Shown: positions 47,449-55,874, counted from the stretch's first letter. The stretch is DNA of 55,874 bases from Rubripirellula sp. (GCA_012270065.1 JAAXJB010000082.1:13405-69278), one strand, 5' to 3'. Made by a program: numbers and translations. The notes: generated from the letters alone by a model not told the origin.

Positions 47449-48987
47449 TTACTGCCAAAGTAGAGGTAGACGCTCGTCCTGATCGGTTAATTTGCCGGCT
47501 TGACGGACTCCCTTTCCCTTTCTCTTGTTCAGGGTGTCACCGAGGTCTGCTCGAGCACGCTCGGCTGCTGCCATTAATTCTTTTACCACAACTGGGTGTT
47601 CCCCAAGCACATTGGTTGTCTCGGATACGTCTGCGTCCAAATCGTACAGACTCAATTTCGTTTTTGCCTGCTTGTAACCCACCGGAAGACCTCCGAGTCC
47701 ACCCGGGTGCCCATTGAGGGTCCGGTAGGAATGCGGGAAAACGAGCTTGAAGCGGTCGTTACGCACTGCCTGTAACTGCCCGCCACCGTAATAGCAGTAG
47801 AACGCCTCGTGCGGTGACTTGGCGTCTGGCTGCCCTGTCATCAGGGGCAATATGTTCTTGCCGTCGATCCGGTTTTTGGGAAGCTCAGCGCCGATCAGGT
47901 TTGCAACGGTGGGAAGAAGATCAATGGTGCTGCACAATTGATCGCATTCGGTCCCCGCAGGAATTTTACCCTTCCACCACATGATGGTCGGTTCCCTGTA
48001 TCCACCTTCAAACATGGTGCCCTTGCCCTCGCGTAAGGGTCGCGCGCTGCCTGCGTGTGTTCCATAGCTGAGCCAAGGGCCGTTGTCGCTGGTAAAAACT
48101 ACCAGCGTATTGCGTTCAACACCGATGTCTTCGATTGTGTCGAGGATCTGGCCGACTGACCAATCGACCTCCATCACGACATCACCGTAAAGGCCCGCGC
48201 CACTTTTACCTTTGAATTCATCAGATGCGTAAAGTGGTACATGCACCATCGGATGTGGCAGGTAAACAAAAAATGGTTTGTCTGCGTTGCGTCGGATGAA
48301 ATTCACTGCACGTTCAGTGAATTGACGTGTCATCTGTTCCTGGTCAGATGGCTGCATGTTGTTGTTGATGATTTTGTAGCCGGAGTCACTGTTTGTTTCC
48401 AGGAGCGGGAGCGCTGCCCATGGAATCTCCGCGTTGGGATCCGTCGCACGCTTGGCCATGGCTGCAGGATGCATCGGCCACATGTCATTGCTGTAGGGGA
48501 TGCCATAGTACTCATCGAATCCGTGATGATCTGGCAGAAACTTGGGATGATGCCCAAGATGCCACTTTCCATAACATGCGGTTGCATATCCTCGAGACCG
48601 ACAGACCTCAGCCAGGGTTGTTTCGCTGGAGTTCAGGCCTGTGTTGGACTTTGGACCCAATGCTCCGCGAATACCGATGCGAGTGTGATAACAACCGGTA
48701 AGCAGTGCTGACCGCGATGCCGAGCATACCGCAGAGGAAACCACGAAGTCGGAAAAGATACGGCCCTCCTTCGCCATTCGATCCAGATTGGGTGTCTTGT
48801 AGGCAGTTGCGCCGAATGGTCCTATGTCCGAGTAGCCCATGTCGTCAATGAATATCACGACGACATTCGGAGGAGGGGGGGCGGAATCATTTCCATCTGC
48901 CGCAGTTGCAGGTGGTACGGTGAGGATGCTGATGGAAGCAAGGATCGCAGTGAGGAAACGCGGCAACATTTTGGTCTGATGGCTCAT
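47449..48987 (-). CDS. Exported sulfatase
   Basis: About 512 aa with a signal peptide (LTAILASISILTVPPATAA). The N-terminal metal-binding block is VVIFIDDMGYSDIGPFG. The formylglycine motif is CSASR (about 88-92) in AVCSASRSALLTGCY, an Ala version of C-x-P-S-R. GKWHLGHHP and FTSDNGPW are the other metal/sulfate-binding blocks. It removes sulfate esters, probably from algal polysaccharides as in other marine planctomycetes; the substrate cannot be told. The Cys-type motif needs a formylglycine-generating enzyme, which is not in this window. The gene stands alone. Confidence 0.95.
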   Translation of the reverse strand: MSHQTKMLPRFLTAILASISILTVPPATAADGNDSAPPPPNVVVIFIDDMGYSDIGPFGATAYKTPNLDRMAKEGRIFSDFVVSSAVCSASRSALLTGCYHTRIGIRGALGPKSNTGLNSSETTLAEVCRSRGYATACYGKWHLGHHPKFLPDHHGFDEYYGIPYSNDMWPMHPAAMAKRATDPNAEIPWAALPLLETNSDSGYKIINNNMQPSDQEQMTRQFTERAVNFIRRNADKPFFVYLPHPMVHVPLYASDEFKGKSGAGLYGDVVMEVDWSVGQILDTIEDIGVERNTLVVFTSDNGPWLSYGTHAGSARPLREGKGTMFEGGYREPTIMWWKGKIPAGTECDQLCSTIDLLPTVANLIGAELPKNRIDGKNILPLMTGQPDAKSPHEAFYCYYGGGQLQAVRNDRFKLVFPHSYRTLNGHPGGLGGLPVGYKQAKTKLSLYDLDADVSETTNVLGEHPVVVKELMAAAERARADLGDTLNKRKGKGVRQAGKLTDQDERLPLLWQ

Positions 48988-49296
48988 GGGTAGATTCCGT
49001 TATTTCACCCCCTGATTGTAGCAGAGTCGGCAGCTTCTATCGGGTGGCTGATTGCAATAATCGGTGTACCTGTGAGGTTTTTGGCGCTGTGCGGCTTTCA
49101 GGATGTTTGATTACTGGCGATTGGCCCTGTCAGGGATTCAGTTGATCACGCGGTGTGCCGAATGCTTGCTGGATCAGCGGGGATGATCGTTCGTCAACGA
49201 AGGCCATGATCCTTGACTTGAAATTGCTGTGACCGGTCCAGCAAATGACTCGTCTGGCCGGGGAGTGACGCAATCGCAACACGGCTCGCCTGCGAG
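48988..49296. other. Spacer, no gene supported
   Basis: About 310 bp between the sulfatase start and the end of the C25 gene (same strand). A 67-codon frame at 49130-49333 overlaps the C25 end but has no family features. Confidence 0.4.
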
Positions 49297-50868
49297 CTAT
49301 GGCCAGATTGCCTTCAGATGACCAGAGGCCCATTCATGATTTCCAGCAACCGTTGCCCGAATGATAATCGGTCCCTTTGTATTCAATGGAAGGGGGAGAT
49401 CAAGCAGACTGGGCTGCCCGGTGACAGCAGTTGTTTCGACTTTGGCCAGTAAAGTTTCGTTAGGGTCCCCCTCGGGCACACCGCCAACAGGATGATCAAC
49501 GCGAACGAGCAAGGTTCCCGAGACGGGCGCATTCACTTCAACCCGGAGGAAGTTGGATGTATCCGTGTCACGTTTCCTCACGATTTGCAATGGCTTGGGA
49601 TGGTGCAGTCGAAGGGTGGGATCGCCGAGCAGATTGTAAAGCAGCATGTGTTCGCGGCGTTCTTCATGCAGTTGACCTCTCGAGGGGCTGATGAGAGTGG
49701 CCAATGCATCAACCATCAAGCGTTCCGGTTTGGGTGGACCGCTGTTTTCCTGATGCATGTCGCGAAGCGCGAAACGCCAGGCGTCACCAAGTCGTGGAGC
49801 CTGTTGGCGGAAAATTCCTTGAAGCAAGCCAATCGCGGCAGTGGTGTTTCCATAGGGCATGGTAATGCGGCTTCCGGCGAATACCGCAACTGGACCACCG
49901 TCACGCAACACCATCTGTTCTGCGATGCTGTCTTGAGCAGCGTCGCAGGCACCTGTGAAACAGGCAAGTAGAATCGCGATGGGTGCGGTTTCTGCAGGGG
50001 TGAACAGCCTCTGGATACTGGTGCGATCCAGCACCGCTTTGCCTCCCAGTGAAGGGGCGACTCGATCCAGTTCTGTCACTTGACCATGCCCAGCGTAAAC
50101 CCAGAATCTCGAGCCAAGGCGATAGTTATTGACGACCGCATCGGTGAAGGTTCCGTTGGTGGGACAAAAACGATGTCCCGGGCTTGCATAGGATATGTGT
50201 GTGAGAGTGTCGCCAGGTAGCATGGTGGTGACAATCGTGCGTGTCACGGTCTCAATGGCGGCGTCAGGCACCTTGCCGAAGCCCCCGATGCCTCCGATCA
50301 GTTGAAGACGTGATCGCCATCCACCGAAGTTTGTGCTGGATTCGCGCGCCAGGATTCTCGCAACCCATTTTTGAAGTTGCTCTGGTTCATCAACCGGCAA
50401 ACGGCCAACAGCGGCGTCCGGCAGAAAGTCTCCATCAAAATCACCGTACAGCGAGTCGGTTGCCAGGCTGGCGGTTGAACCCCATTTCGCTGACACCGTG
50501 GTGGGCATGTAGAGCGTGGGTGTTTGCCGTATTGGATCGGCTGGTTGGCCAATGATGGGGGTGTCGCCAACCAGAAGGATGTAATGCGTGCTTTTGGTGG
50601 AAACTTGTTTGATCGCATCTCGCAGGTCCGAAGCCTTCGCGCGAGGCTGAATCTTTGTGACCTTCAACCCTTCGCTGGAACGTGCTGTCACCCATGGCTG
50701 GATTGCTTTTTCAAAGGCAGGTGGGCAAACCAGGATGACCTCTTCGGATTCTGCTTTCGCACCCGGGGCACCGAGCGTGTGCAACAGAAAAACAACAATC
50801 GCCCATACCAGGACTTCACTGACGGAGGAACGGATGCAGCGGCGGAATTGATGCAGCAAAAGGTTCAT
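49297..50868 (-). CDS. Exported caspase-fold (C25/gingipain-type) cysteine peptidase
   Basis: About 523 aa with a hydrophobic N-terminus (VSEVLVWAIVVFLLHTLGA) as signal peptide. The C25-type pattern is ILLVGDTP, then YMPTTVSAKW, then SLYGDFDGDFLPDAAVGRLP. The catalytic dyad is seen as His in YAGHGQVTEL (about 258) and Cys in LLACFTGACD (about 302), followed by GPVAVFAGSR. A beta-rich end (about 420-523) resembles the Ig-like domain after gingipain-type catalytic domains. Clan CD peptidases usually cut after Arg/Lys or Asp; specificity here is unknown. In planctomycetes such secreted forms are poorly studied. Confidence 0.88.
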   Translation of the reverse strand: MNLLLHQFRRCIRSSVSEVLVWAIVVFLLHTLGAPGAKAESEEVILVCPPAFEKAIQPWVTARSSEGLKVTKIQPRAKASDLRDAIKQVSTKSTHYILLVGDTPIIGQPADPIRQTPTLYMPTTVSAKWGSTASLATDSLYGDFDGDFLPDAAVGRLPVDEPEQLQKWVARILARESSTNFGGWRSRLQLIGGIGGFGKVPDAAIETVTRTIVTTMLPGDTLTHISYASPGHRFCPTNGTFTDAVVNNYRLGSRFWVYAGHGQVTELDRVAPSLGGKAVLDRTSIQRLFTPAETAPIAILLACFTGACDAAQDSIAEQMVLRDGGPVAVFAGSRITMPYGNTTAAIGLLQGIFRQQAPRLGDAWRFALRDMHQENSGPPKPERLMVDALATLISPSRGQLHEERREHMLLYNLLGDPTLRLHHPKPLQIVRKRDTDTSNFLRVEVNAPVSGTLLVRVDHPVGGVPEGDPNETLLAKVETTAVTGQPSLLDLPLPLNTKGPIIIRATVAGNHEWASGHLKAIWP

Positions 50869-51648
50869 GAAAGCCTGGATCAGACGTGTGGTGGGTTTCG
50901 ATGACGCTTGCAGTGTGAATCAAAACGTATTTTGGCATTGATTGCCAGTCCAATGTTTCCAGCAAGCGGACATGAACCTTGGAAGATTTCTTCTTCTGGT
51001 GCTTGTTTGGCTTCAATAGGTAACACGATGTTCATGGTTTTCGTTCTGCAGAAATTGCTGCAAAAGCAGGTTCTTGCAAAACACCAGTCGCATTTGGCCT
51101 TCTGGGCCCAATGGGTTTCCCCGTTCAGTGTGTTCGTATCAGGCCGGGAGGTCCATCGCCTTTTGCAGTCTCGGCCAACGCGATTCGCATGTCGCCTGTT
51201 GATCGACACCTCGGTTGCACAACGAAGGCTCCTGCGTTTCTCGCCTTGGCAAGAGTGAGGAAAGGGTGGATTGGGTCGTGAGATCGGTTGGGGTCAAGTT
51301 CAAAGCGTCTGATTTTGACCGTGTTGACCGGTTGCTTGCTGGTCGGTCAGGGGTGATAGGTTACAATCTCAACACGCGCAGGGCGGATTTTGTCGCTGTG
51401 ACAGCAGGATAGGGGAGCGTTGCTAAATTCAGGCGACATTCACTTGGATATCTTCCTGCTGATACGTTCATGCGGATGAGAACTGGCTGTGCGCGATTCA
51501 GCGAGTTGACAACGAAAGTGTTTGATCAAGGCATAAAGTGTTTGATCAAGGCATGATGGGTACTGGGTTCAGAGGTGCTGGGGTGTCATGTTCGAGTTGA
51601 TTTGGCTGGATAGCCAAGAGGAATGAGTCCTGACTGACGGAGCAGTGA
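50869..51648. other. Long divergent spacer upstream of pdxA
   Basis: About 780 bp between the C25 gene and pdxA. It holds the 20-bp tandem repeat at 51515-51554 and several short frames in both strands without recognised motifs. It is the likely promoter region of both genes. Confidence 0.45.
51515..51554. repeat. Tandem repeat, two perfect 20-bp units upstream of pdxA
   Basis: AAAGTGTTTGATCAAGGCAT occurs at 51515-51534 and 51535-51554 with no spacer. Each unit contains the palindrome TTGATCAA. The second unit ends 95 bp before the pdxA ATG, a position that would suit a regulatory site. Confidence 0.92.
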
Positions 51649-52623
51649 ATGGTGGTCGCCGTTGATGGTGAGCAATTGAAACCAGTGATTGGAATTACCG
51701 TTGGAGACGCAAGTGGCATTGGGCCAGAGCTGGCCATGAAGTGTGCTGCGCTGCCCGAGGTGAACAACCGCTGCCGACCAGTTCTTTATGGAAACGTTTC
51801 GGTCATGAATCGCATCGCGGCGGCTGTTCAGCTTGATCCGCCCGATGCAGCAGCGATTGTTGAAACTGGCGTGCTTGACGTTCACTCGGTGCAACCAGGG
51901 AAGTTCACTGCTGAGACGGGGCGTGCTTCGTTTCAAGCAGTTGAGGCTGCCATTTCCGACTCGCTGGAAAATAAAATCGATGGGATCGTTACTGGCCCGA
52001 TTCAAAAAGAAGCGTGGCGGTTGGGAGGAATCACTTATCCCGGGCATACCGAGTTGTTCGCAGATCGATGTCAGGTTTCCGAGTATTGCATGATGCTCAC
52101 CAGCGAACAGATTTCCTGTGTTCTTGCGACGATACATGTTGCCATCGCGGAAGTTCCGGGTCAGCTGTCCACCGAGATGATCTTCCGAGCGATTGGACTT
52201 GCTGCCCAGGCGATGGAAAAGCGGCTTGGACGGCCAGCTCGTGTGGCCGTTTGCGGATTGAACCCTCATGCCGGGGAAGGTGGAAGGTTCAGTCATGGGG
52301 AAGAAGAGCATCTGCTTGTGCCCGCGATCATTCAAGCGCGGCAAATGGGGATCGAAGTGACGGGGCCGCTGCCGCCTGACACTGCATTCACGCCCGCGGT
52401 TCGTCTGCATACGGATGTCTACGTTTGCATGTACCATGATCAAGGCTTGATTCCGCTCAAGACACTTGCCTTTGATGACGCAGTCAATGTCACGTTGGGG
52501 CTTCCGATTGTTCGTACCAGCGTGGATCATGGGACGGCTCTGGACATCGCCTGGACGGGACAAGCCAGTCATCAAAGTATGCTTGCCGCGATTCACATGG
52601 CAGTGGATCTGGCAAATGGTTGA
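51649..52623 (+). CDS. pdxA: 4-hydroxythreonine-4-phosphate dehydrogenase
   Basis: About 324 aa, the usual length. It begins KPVIGITVGDASGIGPELA and keeps the PdxA zinc ligands: His in YPGHTELF (about 133), His in YHDQGLIPLK (about 263) and His in RTSVDHGTALDIA (about 294). DGIVTGPIQKEAW and CGLNPHAGEGG are further signatures. It oxidises 4-phosphohydroxy-L-threonine with NAD in the PdxA/PdxJ vitamin B6 pathway, so it links to the PLP-binding YggS-type protein elsewhere in the window. The ATG has GGAG seven bases upstream. The last codons overlap the next gene. Confidence 0.97.
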   Translation: MVVAVDGEQLKPVIGITVGDASGIGPELAMKCAALPEVNNRCRPVLYGNVSVMNRIAAAVQLDPPDAAAIVETGVLDVHSVQPGKFTAETGRASFQAVEAAISDSLENKIDGIVTGPIQKEAWRLGGITYPGHTELFADRCQVSEYCMMLTSEQISCVLATIHVAIAEVPGQLSTEMIFRAIGLAAQAMEKRLGRPARVAVCGLNPHAGEGGRFSHGEEEHLLVPAIIQARQMGIEVTGPLPPDTAFTPAVRLHTDVYVCMYHDQGLIPLKTLAFDDAVNVTLGLPIVRTSVDHGTALDIAWTGQASHQSMLAAIHMAVDLANG

Positions 52624-54343
52624 GAAGTGTAACCAGCACGGAACGGTTGGAACGCCACCTGATAGTGCGTCTGGTAACGCCGACGTTGGGCTGATGGGTC
52701 AGCTTGATGACGGAACGGAAACGCAGATTGCATCGGAGCAAAAAGGTCTTCGATCAGGCGAACGATTGTGGCCGTGGTGTCTGGAAATTCTGTTACTGCT
52801 TCTGGTGTTTTTCGTGTATGCCGGTGATGCAGCACCGATGGTCAACGAGGCGCATTACCTCAGCAAGGCAAAGAATTTCTGGAATCCCGATTGGTGCAGT
52901 CGCGACATGTTCGTTGCTTCGGAAAAGGTCCATACAACGTTCTACGCCCTGTTTGGGTGGCCAACCAGATTTTTGACGTTATCTCAGACAGCGTGGATCG
53001 GTCGGGCCGTGGGTTGGTTGTTGCTGGCGATTGGTCTGCAACATCTATCGTGGGCAATCTTTGGGCGGCGCTTTCTGTGTTTGGGTATCGCCGTGCTTTG
53101 GATCTCGGGAATCGAGTACGGAAATCTCGCGGGCGAGTGGGTGGTTGGCGGCATTGAGGCCAAAGTTCCCGCTTACGGTCTGGTCCTGTTGGCCTTGGGC
53201 AACCTTGTGCAGCGTCGCTGGGCCTGGGTTTGGATTTTGTCAGGGGCCGCTGCCGCGTTTCATGTGCTTACCGGTGGCTGGACGGTTGTCGCTGCAATGG
53301 TCTGCTGGTTCGTGACTGAACGCAAGCGGCGTGACAGAGTCAAGCTGATCTCACCGGCGTTGTTCATCGGCGGGGCGCTTGCCTTGTTCGGCCTCGTCCC
53401 AGCCCTTGCCATGTCATGGGGAAGTGACCCGGAGCAGACCGCCATGGCGGCTCGTATCTATTCTTACTTTCGGATCAAGCATCATCTGCTGCCGAGCGAC
53501 TTTCATGCGTCCTGGTATTTCAGGTTTGGCATCCTCGTGAGTGCCATGTTGGGCGGGTTGGTGTTTTATCGGCAGAAAGACGAGCGTGTAAAGATTCTTG
53601 GTTGGTTTTGCCTGGCTACATTGGCCATCTCTGCGATTGGATTGGTCGTCGGCTGGTTGGCTCCCTATGCGCCGACAGTCGCTGCCAAACTTTTGCGTTA
53701 CTACTGGTTTCGTCTTGCGGACGCGATGGTTCCGTTGATGGTTTCCGTTCTGGTTTGCCGCATGTTAGTCGATCAGCGACAGGTTTTACGCAGAATCGGT
53801 TTCAGCCTGTTGGTGCTGTCGGTCAGTTTGGTCGGCGTTTCGACTGTTCGGTCTGCCCGGCTCGGAATTCCACCATCGGTCAGCAATGATCTGCTGGGAG
53901 TCGAAGCAGGGGCCACTGCTGAGGTCCAGCAGCAAGTTTACCGTGACTGGTTGTCTGTCTGCCGCTGGGCAAAGCAGTCAACGGATCCGCGAGAAGTGTT
54001 TCTTACGCCAAGAAATCAGCAGACTTTCAAGTGGTTCAGCGAGCGTGCTGAAGTGGTGAACTGGAAAGATGTGCCACAGAACCCCACCGATTTGATCGAT
54101 TGGTATGAACGATTCAGAGAAGTCTATCCCGACCGAATCGGAAATCGCCGGACCGCAAATCGTGTTTCCATCCGTTATCCGACCTTGCTGGAGTTCCGCA
54201 GGAAATATGATGTGCGGTACATGATCGTGGACCGTAGGATCACCGGAGAAAATCTTCCGCTGCTAAGGATTTATCCCAGCGGCACGGAGCAGAATCGTAC
54301 ATACGCCGTTTACGAACTGCCGTACCCAGTAAACGGTCAGTGA
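52616..54343 (+). CDS. Polytopic membrane protein (DUF6798-like)
   Basis: About 575 aa from ATG 52616, overlapping the pdxA stop by 8 nt (ATGGTTGA); the frame is open back to 52466. A polar 55-residue leader precedes 10-12 membrane helices (from LEILLLLLVFFVYAGDAAP to GFSLLVLSVSLVGVST). A soluble C-terminal segment of about 140 residues follows, with RNQQTFKWFSERAEVVNWKD and KYDVRYMIVDRRI. The plan resembles glycosyltransferase-C-like integral membrane enzymes, including a KVHTTFYALFGWPTRF loop with acidic and aromatic residues after the first helix. It fits planctomycete DUF6798-type proteins; the substrate is unknown. Its coupling to pdxA may be only positional. Confidence 0.75.
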   Translation: MVEKCNQHGTVGTPPDSASGNADVGLMGQLDDGTETQIASEQKGLRSGERLWPWCLEILLLLLVFFVYAGDAAPMVNEAHYLSKAKNFWNPDWCSRDMFVASEKVHTTFYALFGWPTRFLTLSQTAWIGRAVGWLLLAIGLQHLSWAIFGRRFLCLGIAVLWISGIEYGNLAGEWVVGGIEAKVPAYGLVLLALGNLVQRRWAWVWILSGAAAAFHVLTGGWTVVAAMVCWFVTERKRRDRVKLISPALFIGGALALFGLVPALAMSWGSDPEQTAMAARIYSYFRIKHHLLPSDFHASWYFRFGILVSAMLGGLVFYRQKDERVKILGWFCLATLAISAIGLVVGWLAPYAPTVAAKLLRYYWFRLADAMVPLMVSVLVCRMLVDQRQVLRRIGFSLLVLSVSLVGVSTVRSARLGIPPSVSNDLLGVEAGATAEVQQQVYRDWLSVCRWAKQSTDPREVFLTPRNQQTFKWFSERAEVVNWKDVPQNPTDLIDWYERFREVYPDRIGNRRTANRVSIRYPTLLEFRRKYDVRYMIVDRRITGENLPLLRIYPSGTEQNRTYAVYELPYPVNGQ

Positions 54344-54347
54344 ACGC

Positions 54348-54395
54348 AAGGGCCAGTAACGAAAAGGCCATTCACGAAAAAGGCCAATGAAGAAA
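54348..54395. repeat. Imperfect tandem repeat, three 16-bp units after the stop codon
   Basis: Units at 54348-54363, 54364-54379 and 54380-54395 share AAGGCCAxTxACGAAA with changes. They start four bases after the stop of the membrane-protein gene. Confidence 0.75.
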
Positions 54396-54439
54396 ACGCT
54401 CTCCAGGTGAATCGATCAGGGGCCCTTTGGCGTTTCTTC
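54389..54439. terminator. Possible bidirectional terminator between convergent genes
   Basis: GAAAACGC (54392-54399) is nearly complementary to GCGTTTCTTC (54430-54439), with a 30-nt loop, in the gap between the membrane-protein gene and the lipoprotein gene. A-runs and T-runs flank the stem on opposite strands. The long loop weakens the call. Confidence 0.3.
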
Positions 54440-54444
54440 CCCGG

Positions 54445-54924
54445 TTAGCGGATGAACGAATCGGGTGGGCTGTCCGGAAGCCGGCGAACGTTGATTTCGT
54501 CGAGGCTCTTGAGACGCAGTTTTTTCCCTTCTTCACCCTCAGGAATGTCGTCCAAGGAGCGGTTCTGCAGCTCTTCAGGAGTCAGCGGCTGATCTTCCTG
54601 TGGCTTCTGTTCTTCGGCAGCTCCAGTGTCTTCCGGGTCATACATCCCCTCGGTGCGCAGACGCTGCTGTTGGCGTTCCAAAGCATCGGTGGACAGTGGC
54701 TGATCACGTGCAGTGAGGTCAGATACCTTGCCTCCGGCGGAGTCAAAAACGCTCCCCACGCGACCAGCATCTCTCACCGTTCGTTGCCACGAACCGCCAA
54801 ACGCGGGGTAGTCCATGTCTTCGCAATCCGAGCAAAGTCGGCATCCTGCCAGCGGAGTGATGACAGTCAATATAAAAAGTGTTGACAGAAGTCGAGACGA
54901 TGTCACGTGAGTGCGGGAATCCAT
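54445..54924 (-). CDS. Small hypothetical lipoprotein
   Basis: About 159 aa. The N-terminus (LLSTLFILTVITPLAGC) is a lipoprotein signal with lipobox LAGC (Cys about 28), followed at once by CRLCSDCEDMDYPAFGGSW, a Cys/aromatic block after the anchor. The rest is polar and acidic with little predicted fold and ends RRLPDSPPDSFIR. Exported to the membrane; the role is unknown. It stands alone, convergent with the membrane-protein gene. Confidence 0.7.
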   Translation of the reverse strand: MDSRTHVTSSRLLSTLFILTVITPLAGCRLCSDCEDMDYPAFGGSWQRTVRDAGRVGSVFDSAGGKVSDLTARDQPLSTDALERQQQRLRTEGMYDPEDTGAAEEQKPQEDQPLTPEELQNRSLDDIPEGEEGKKLRLKSLDEINVRRLPDSPPDSFIR

Positions 54925-55020
54925 GGAACCGACCGTGGTGCTGACAGAAATGCAAATGAAGTCACAGGACTTCGGTTTTATCGGTCAGGAAAGCTGTTCC
55001 CTTTAGGAAAGCTTTAACGA

Positions 55021-55071
55021 TCAGGTATTTCGGTCGATCAGGTATTTCGGTCGATCAGGCATTTCGATCGA
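55021..55071. repeat. Tandem repeat, three 17-bp units over the 3' end of the nucleotidyltransferase gene
   Basis: Units TCAGGTATTTCGGTCGA at 55021-55037 and 55038-55054 are identical; a third at 55055-55071 differs at two positions and encodes the last residues and stop (TCA of the complement at 55055-55057) of the gene above. Confidence 0.9.
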
Positions 55072-55834
55072 TCATGGACTTTTGGATCCGGGAATTGGAC
55101 AGCACGAGCTGCATCAGGTCCTGCCACTGAAAATCCGAGCCGGGCATCGTATTCCAGAGAAGCTCGGCATGGTCCCAGTCCGCTTCTGTTTCGATTGCAA
55201 AACGCAGTTCGGACTGGTCAAGCAGGTCGGGCAGTGGAATGAACTTGAGATGGTAGGCACCAGGGGCGGAGAGTAACCAGGTAGCCAACGTCCCCGTCGC
55301 CAGTTGCAAGCAGTTTTGAGCTTTGTTTAACCGGTCGATGTTGCGACGCAAGCGTCTGAGTGTGTCCGCGCAAATGGCCTCTCCTGTAAGCCCAAGTTGG
55401 TCCATGCTGCCATTACTGCTCTCGGTTTTTCTGTAGCCCACGTAGTCACACTTGTTTGCCCCGACAGCTTTTGCAAGCATTTGGTCGGTGAGTGTTGGGT
55501 CAATGAACGGGCGGTTGCCTGGCACGTAAACCACCCAGCCGGCATCGCTTGAATCTGCGGCTTCGCAGAGGCGTTCAAAGACGTGGCTCGATGGAAGGTT
55601 GAGCAAATCCACCCCGGCCAAGCCAATCTCCATGATGTTGGCGGGGATATCAGCACCAGCGATGAAAACTCGCTGCACGTGAACGCACTCGCTCAAACGT
55701 CTTGCTATTCTGCTAATGAGCGAATGACCAGCGACTTTCCGCATGGCAAACCGCTCGGTTGCAACGGAATGCTCTGTGTTCGCGAAATCCCCAAGGTCAA
55801 TGACTGCAGTCGCAGGTTTTCTGGCCTGGGGCAT
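55055..55834 (-). CDS. SpsF-type nucleotidyltransferase-like protein
   Basis: About 259 aa. The start chosen is ATG 55834, with GGAGAG five bases upstream (another ATG lies at 55846). Features seen are ATAVIDLGDFANTEHS at the start, RKVAGHSLISRIARRLSECV, WVVYVPGNRPFIDPTLTDQM (compare the family's GDxPxxD block) and FAIETEADWDHAELLWNTM, typical of the end of cytidylyltransferases of the SpsF kind. Such enzymes activate sugars as CMP or related nucleotides for surface glycans. Key metal-binding Asp residues are less clear than in true members, as the usual GD is GN here, so activity is uncertain. The window ends just upstream. Confidence 0.7.
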   Translation of the reverse strand: MPQARKPATAVIDLGDFANTEHSVATERFAMRKVAGHSLISRIARRLSECVHVQRVFIAGADIPANIMEIGLAGVDLLNLPSSHVFERLCEAADSSDAGWVVYVPGNRPFIDPTLTDQMLAKAVGANKCDYVGYRKTESSNGSMDQLGLTGEAICADTLRRLRRNIDRLNKAQNCLQLATGTLATWLLSAPGAYHLKFIPLPDLLDQSELRFAIETEADWDHAELLWNTMPGSDFQWQDLMQLVLSNSRIQKSMIDRNA

Positions 55835-55874
55835 TGCTCTCTCCATTTACGCAGATGCACGTTTACCAATGTGA

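Noticed and set aside
49130-49333. 67-aa protein after the C25 gene
   Set aside because: It overlaps the end of the peptidase gene, has no recognised motif and no clear ribosome site.
50880-51209. 109-aa minus-strand frame in the pdxA-C25 spacer
   Set aside because: The N-terminal half is Cys/Arg/Lys/Trp-rich and unstructured; although the last 50 residues look more protein-like, no start signal or family supports it.

Overview
The window looks like a chromosome segment from a planctomycete, most likely a Pirellulaceae-type (Rhodopirellula-like) marine bacterium. This is inferred from family content, not from any marker gene. The families include a sulfatase, a large dehydrogenase with the Pirellula/Verrucomicrobium-type C-terminal haem domain, a ceramidase-like hydrolase, BatA/DUF58 proteins, a squalene-cyclase-like repeat protein beside a thioredoxin fusion, a YdjY-domain protein and a secreted caspase-fold (C25-type) peptidase. 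I found no rRNA, tRNA, CRISPR array, insertion sequence or phage gene. Spacers are long (300 to 900 bp), and many carry short tandem duplications.

Layout. 1-8.5 kb: the end of a VWA/glutamine-amidotransferase-like membrane protein (cut by the window edge), a secreted YdjY-domain protein, a large protein coupled to a YggS-type PLP protein, then a PlsC acyltransferase coupled to a 3-hydroxyisobutyrate-dehydrogenase-family enzyme. 8.5-16 kb: a minus-strand replication block in the order dnaA, dnaB, an ExeA-like AAA ATPase and a small companion, separated by repeat-rich spacers. 16-25 kb: a GNAT protein, a two-PDZ secreted protein, UvrC lacking its C-terminal HhH domain, a lipoprotein and an anchored protein with an Ala/Pro repeat tail. 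25-33 kb: the haem-domain dehydrogenase coupled to the ceramidase-like hydrolase, a carbon-nitrogen hydrolase, a small membrane protein and a protein with a Cys-rich tail.

33-42 kb: a tightly overlapping minus-strand operon. A 1090-aa membrane/coiled-coil protein is followed by two related secreted 'LTPEQ' proteins, each broken by one in-frame stop codon, then a squalene-cyclase-like repeat protein and a 979-aa protein ending in a thioredoxin domain. 43-47 kb: a YbgC-type thioesterase, an ACT-domain protein, and a BatA-like VWA protein coupled to DUF58. 47-56 kb: a sulfatase, a C25-type peptidase, pdxA coupled to a polytopic membrane protein, a lipoprotein and an SpsF-type nucleotidyltransferase.

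The points most worth a second look are: the two neighbouring genes with single in-frame stops in an otherwise intact operon; the thioredoxin fusion with about seven repeated beta modules; the HhH-less UvrC; the pentapeptide repeat in the DnaA linker; the G-run array just upstream of the YdjY gene; and the many 14-25 bp tandem duplications in spacers. I do not see a defence system or a clearly new multi-gene system.
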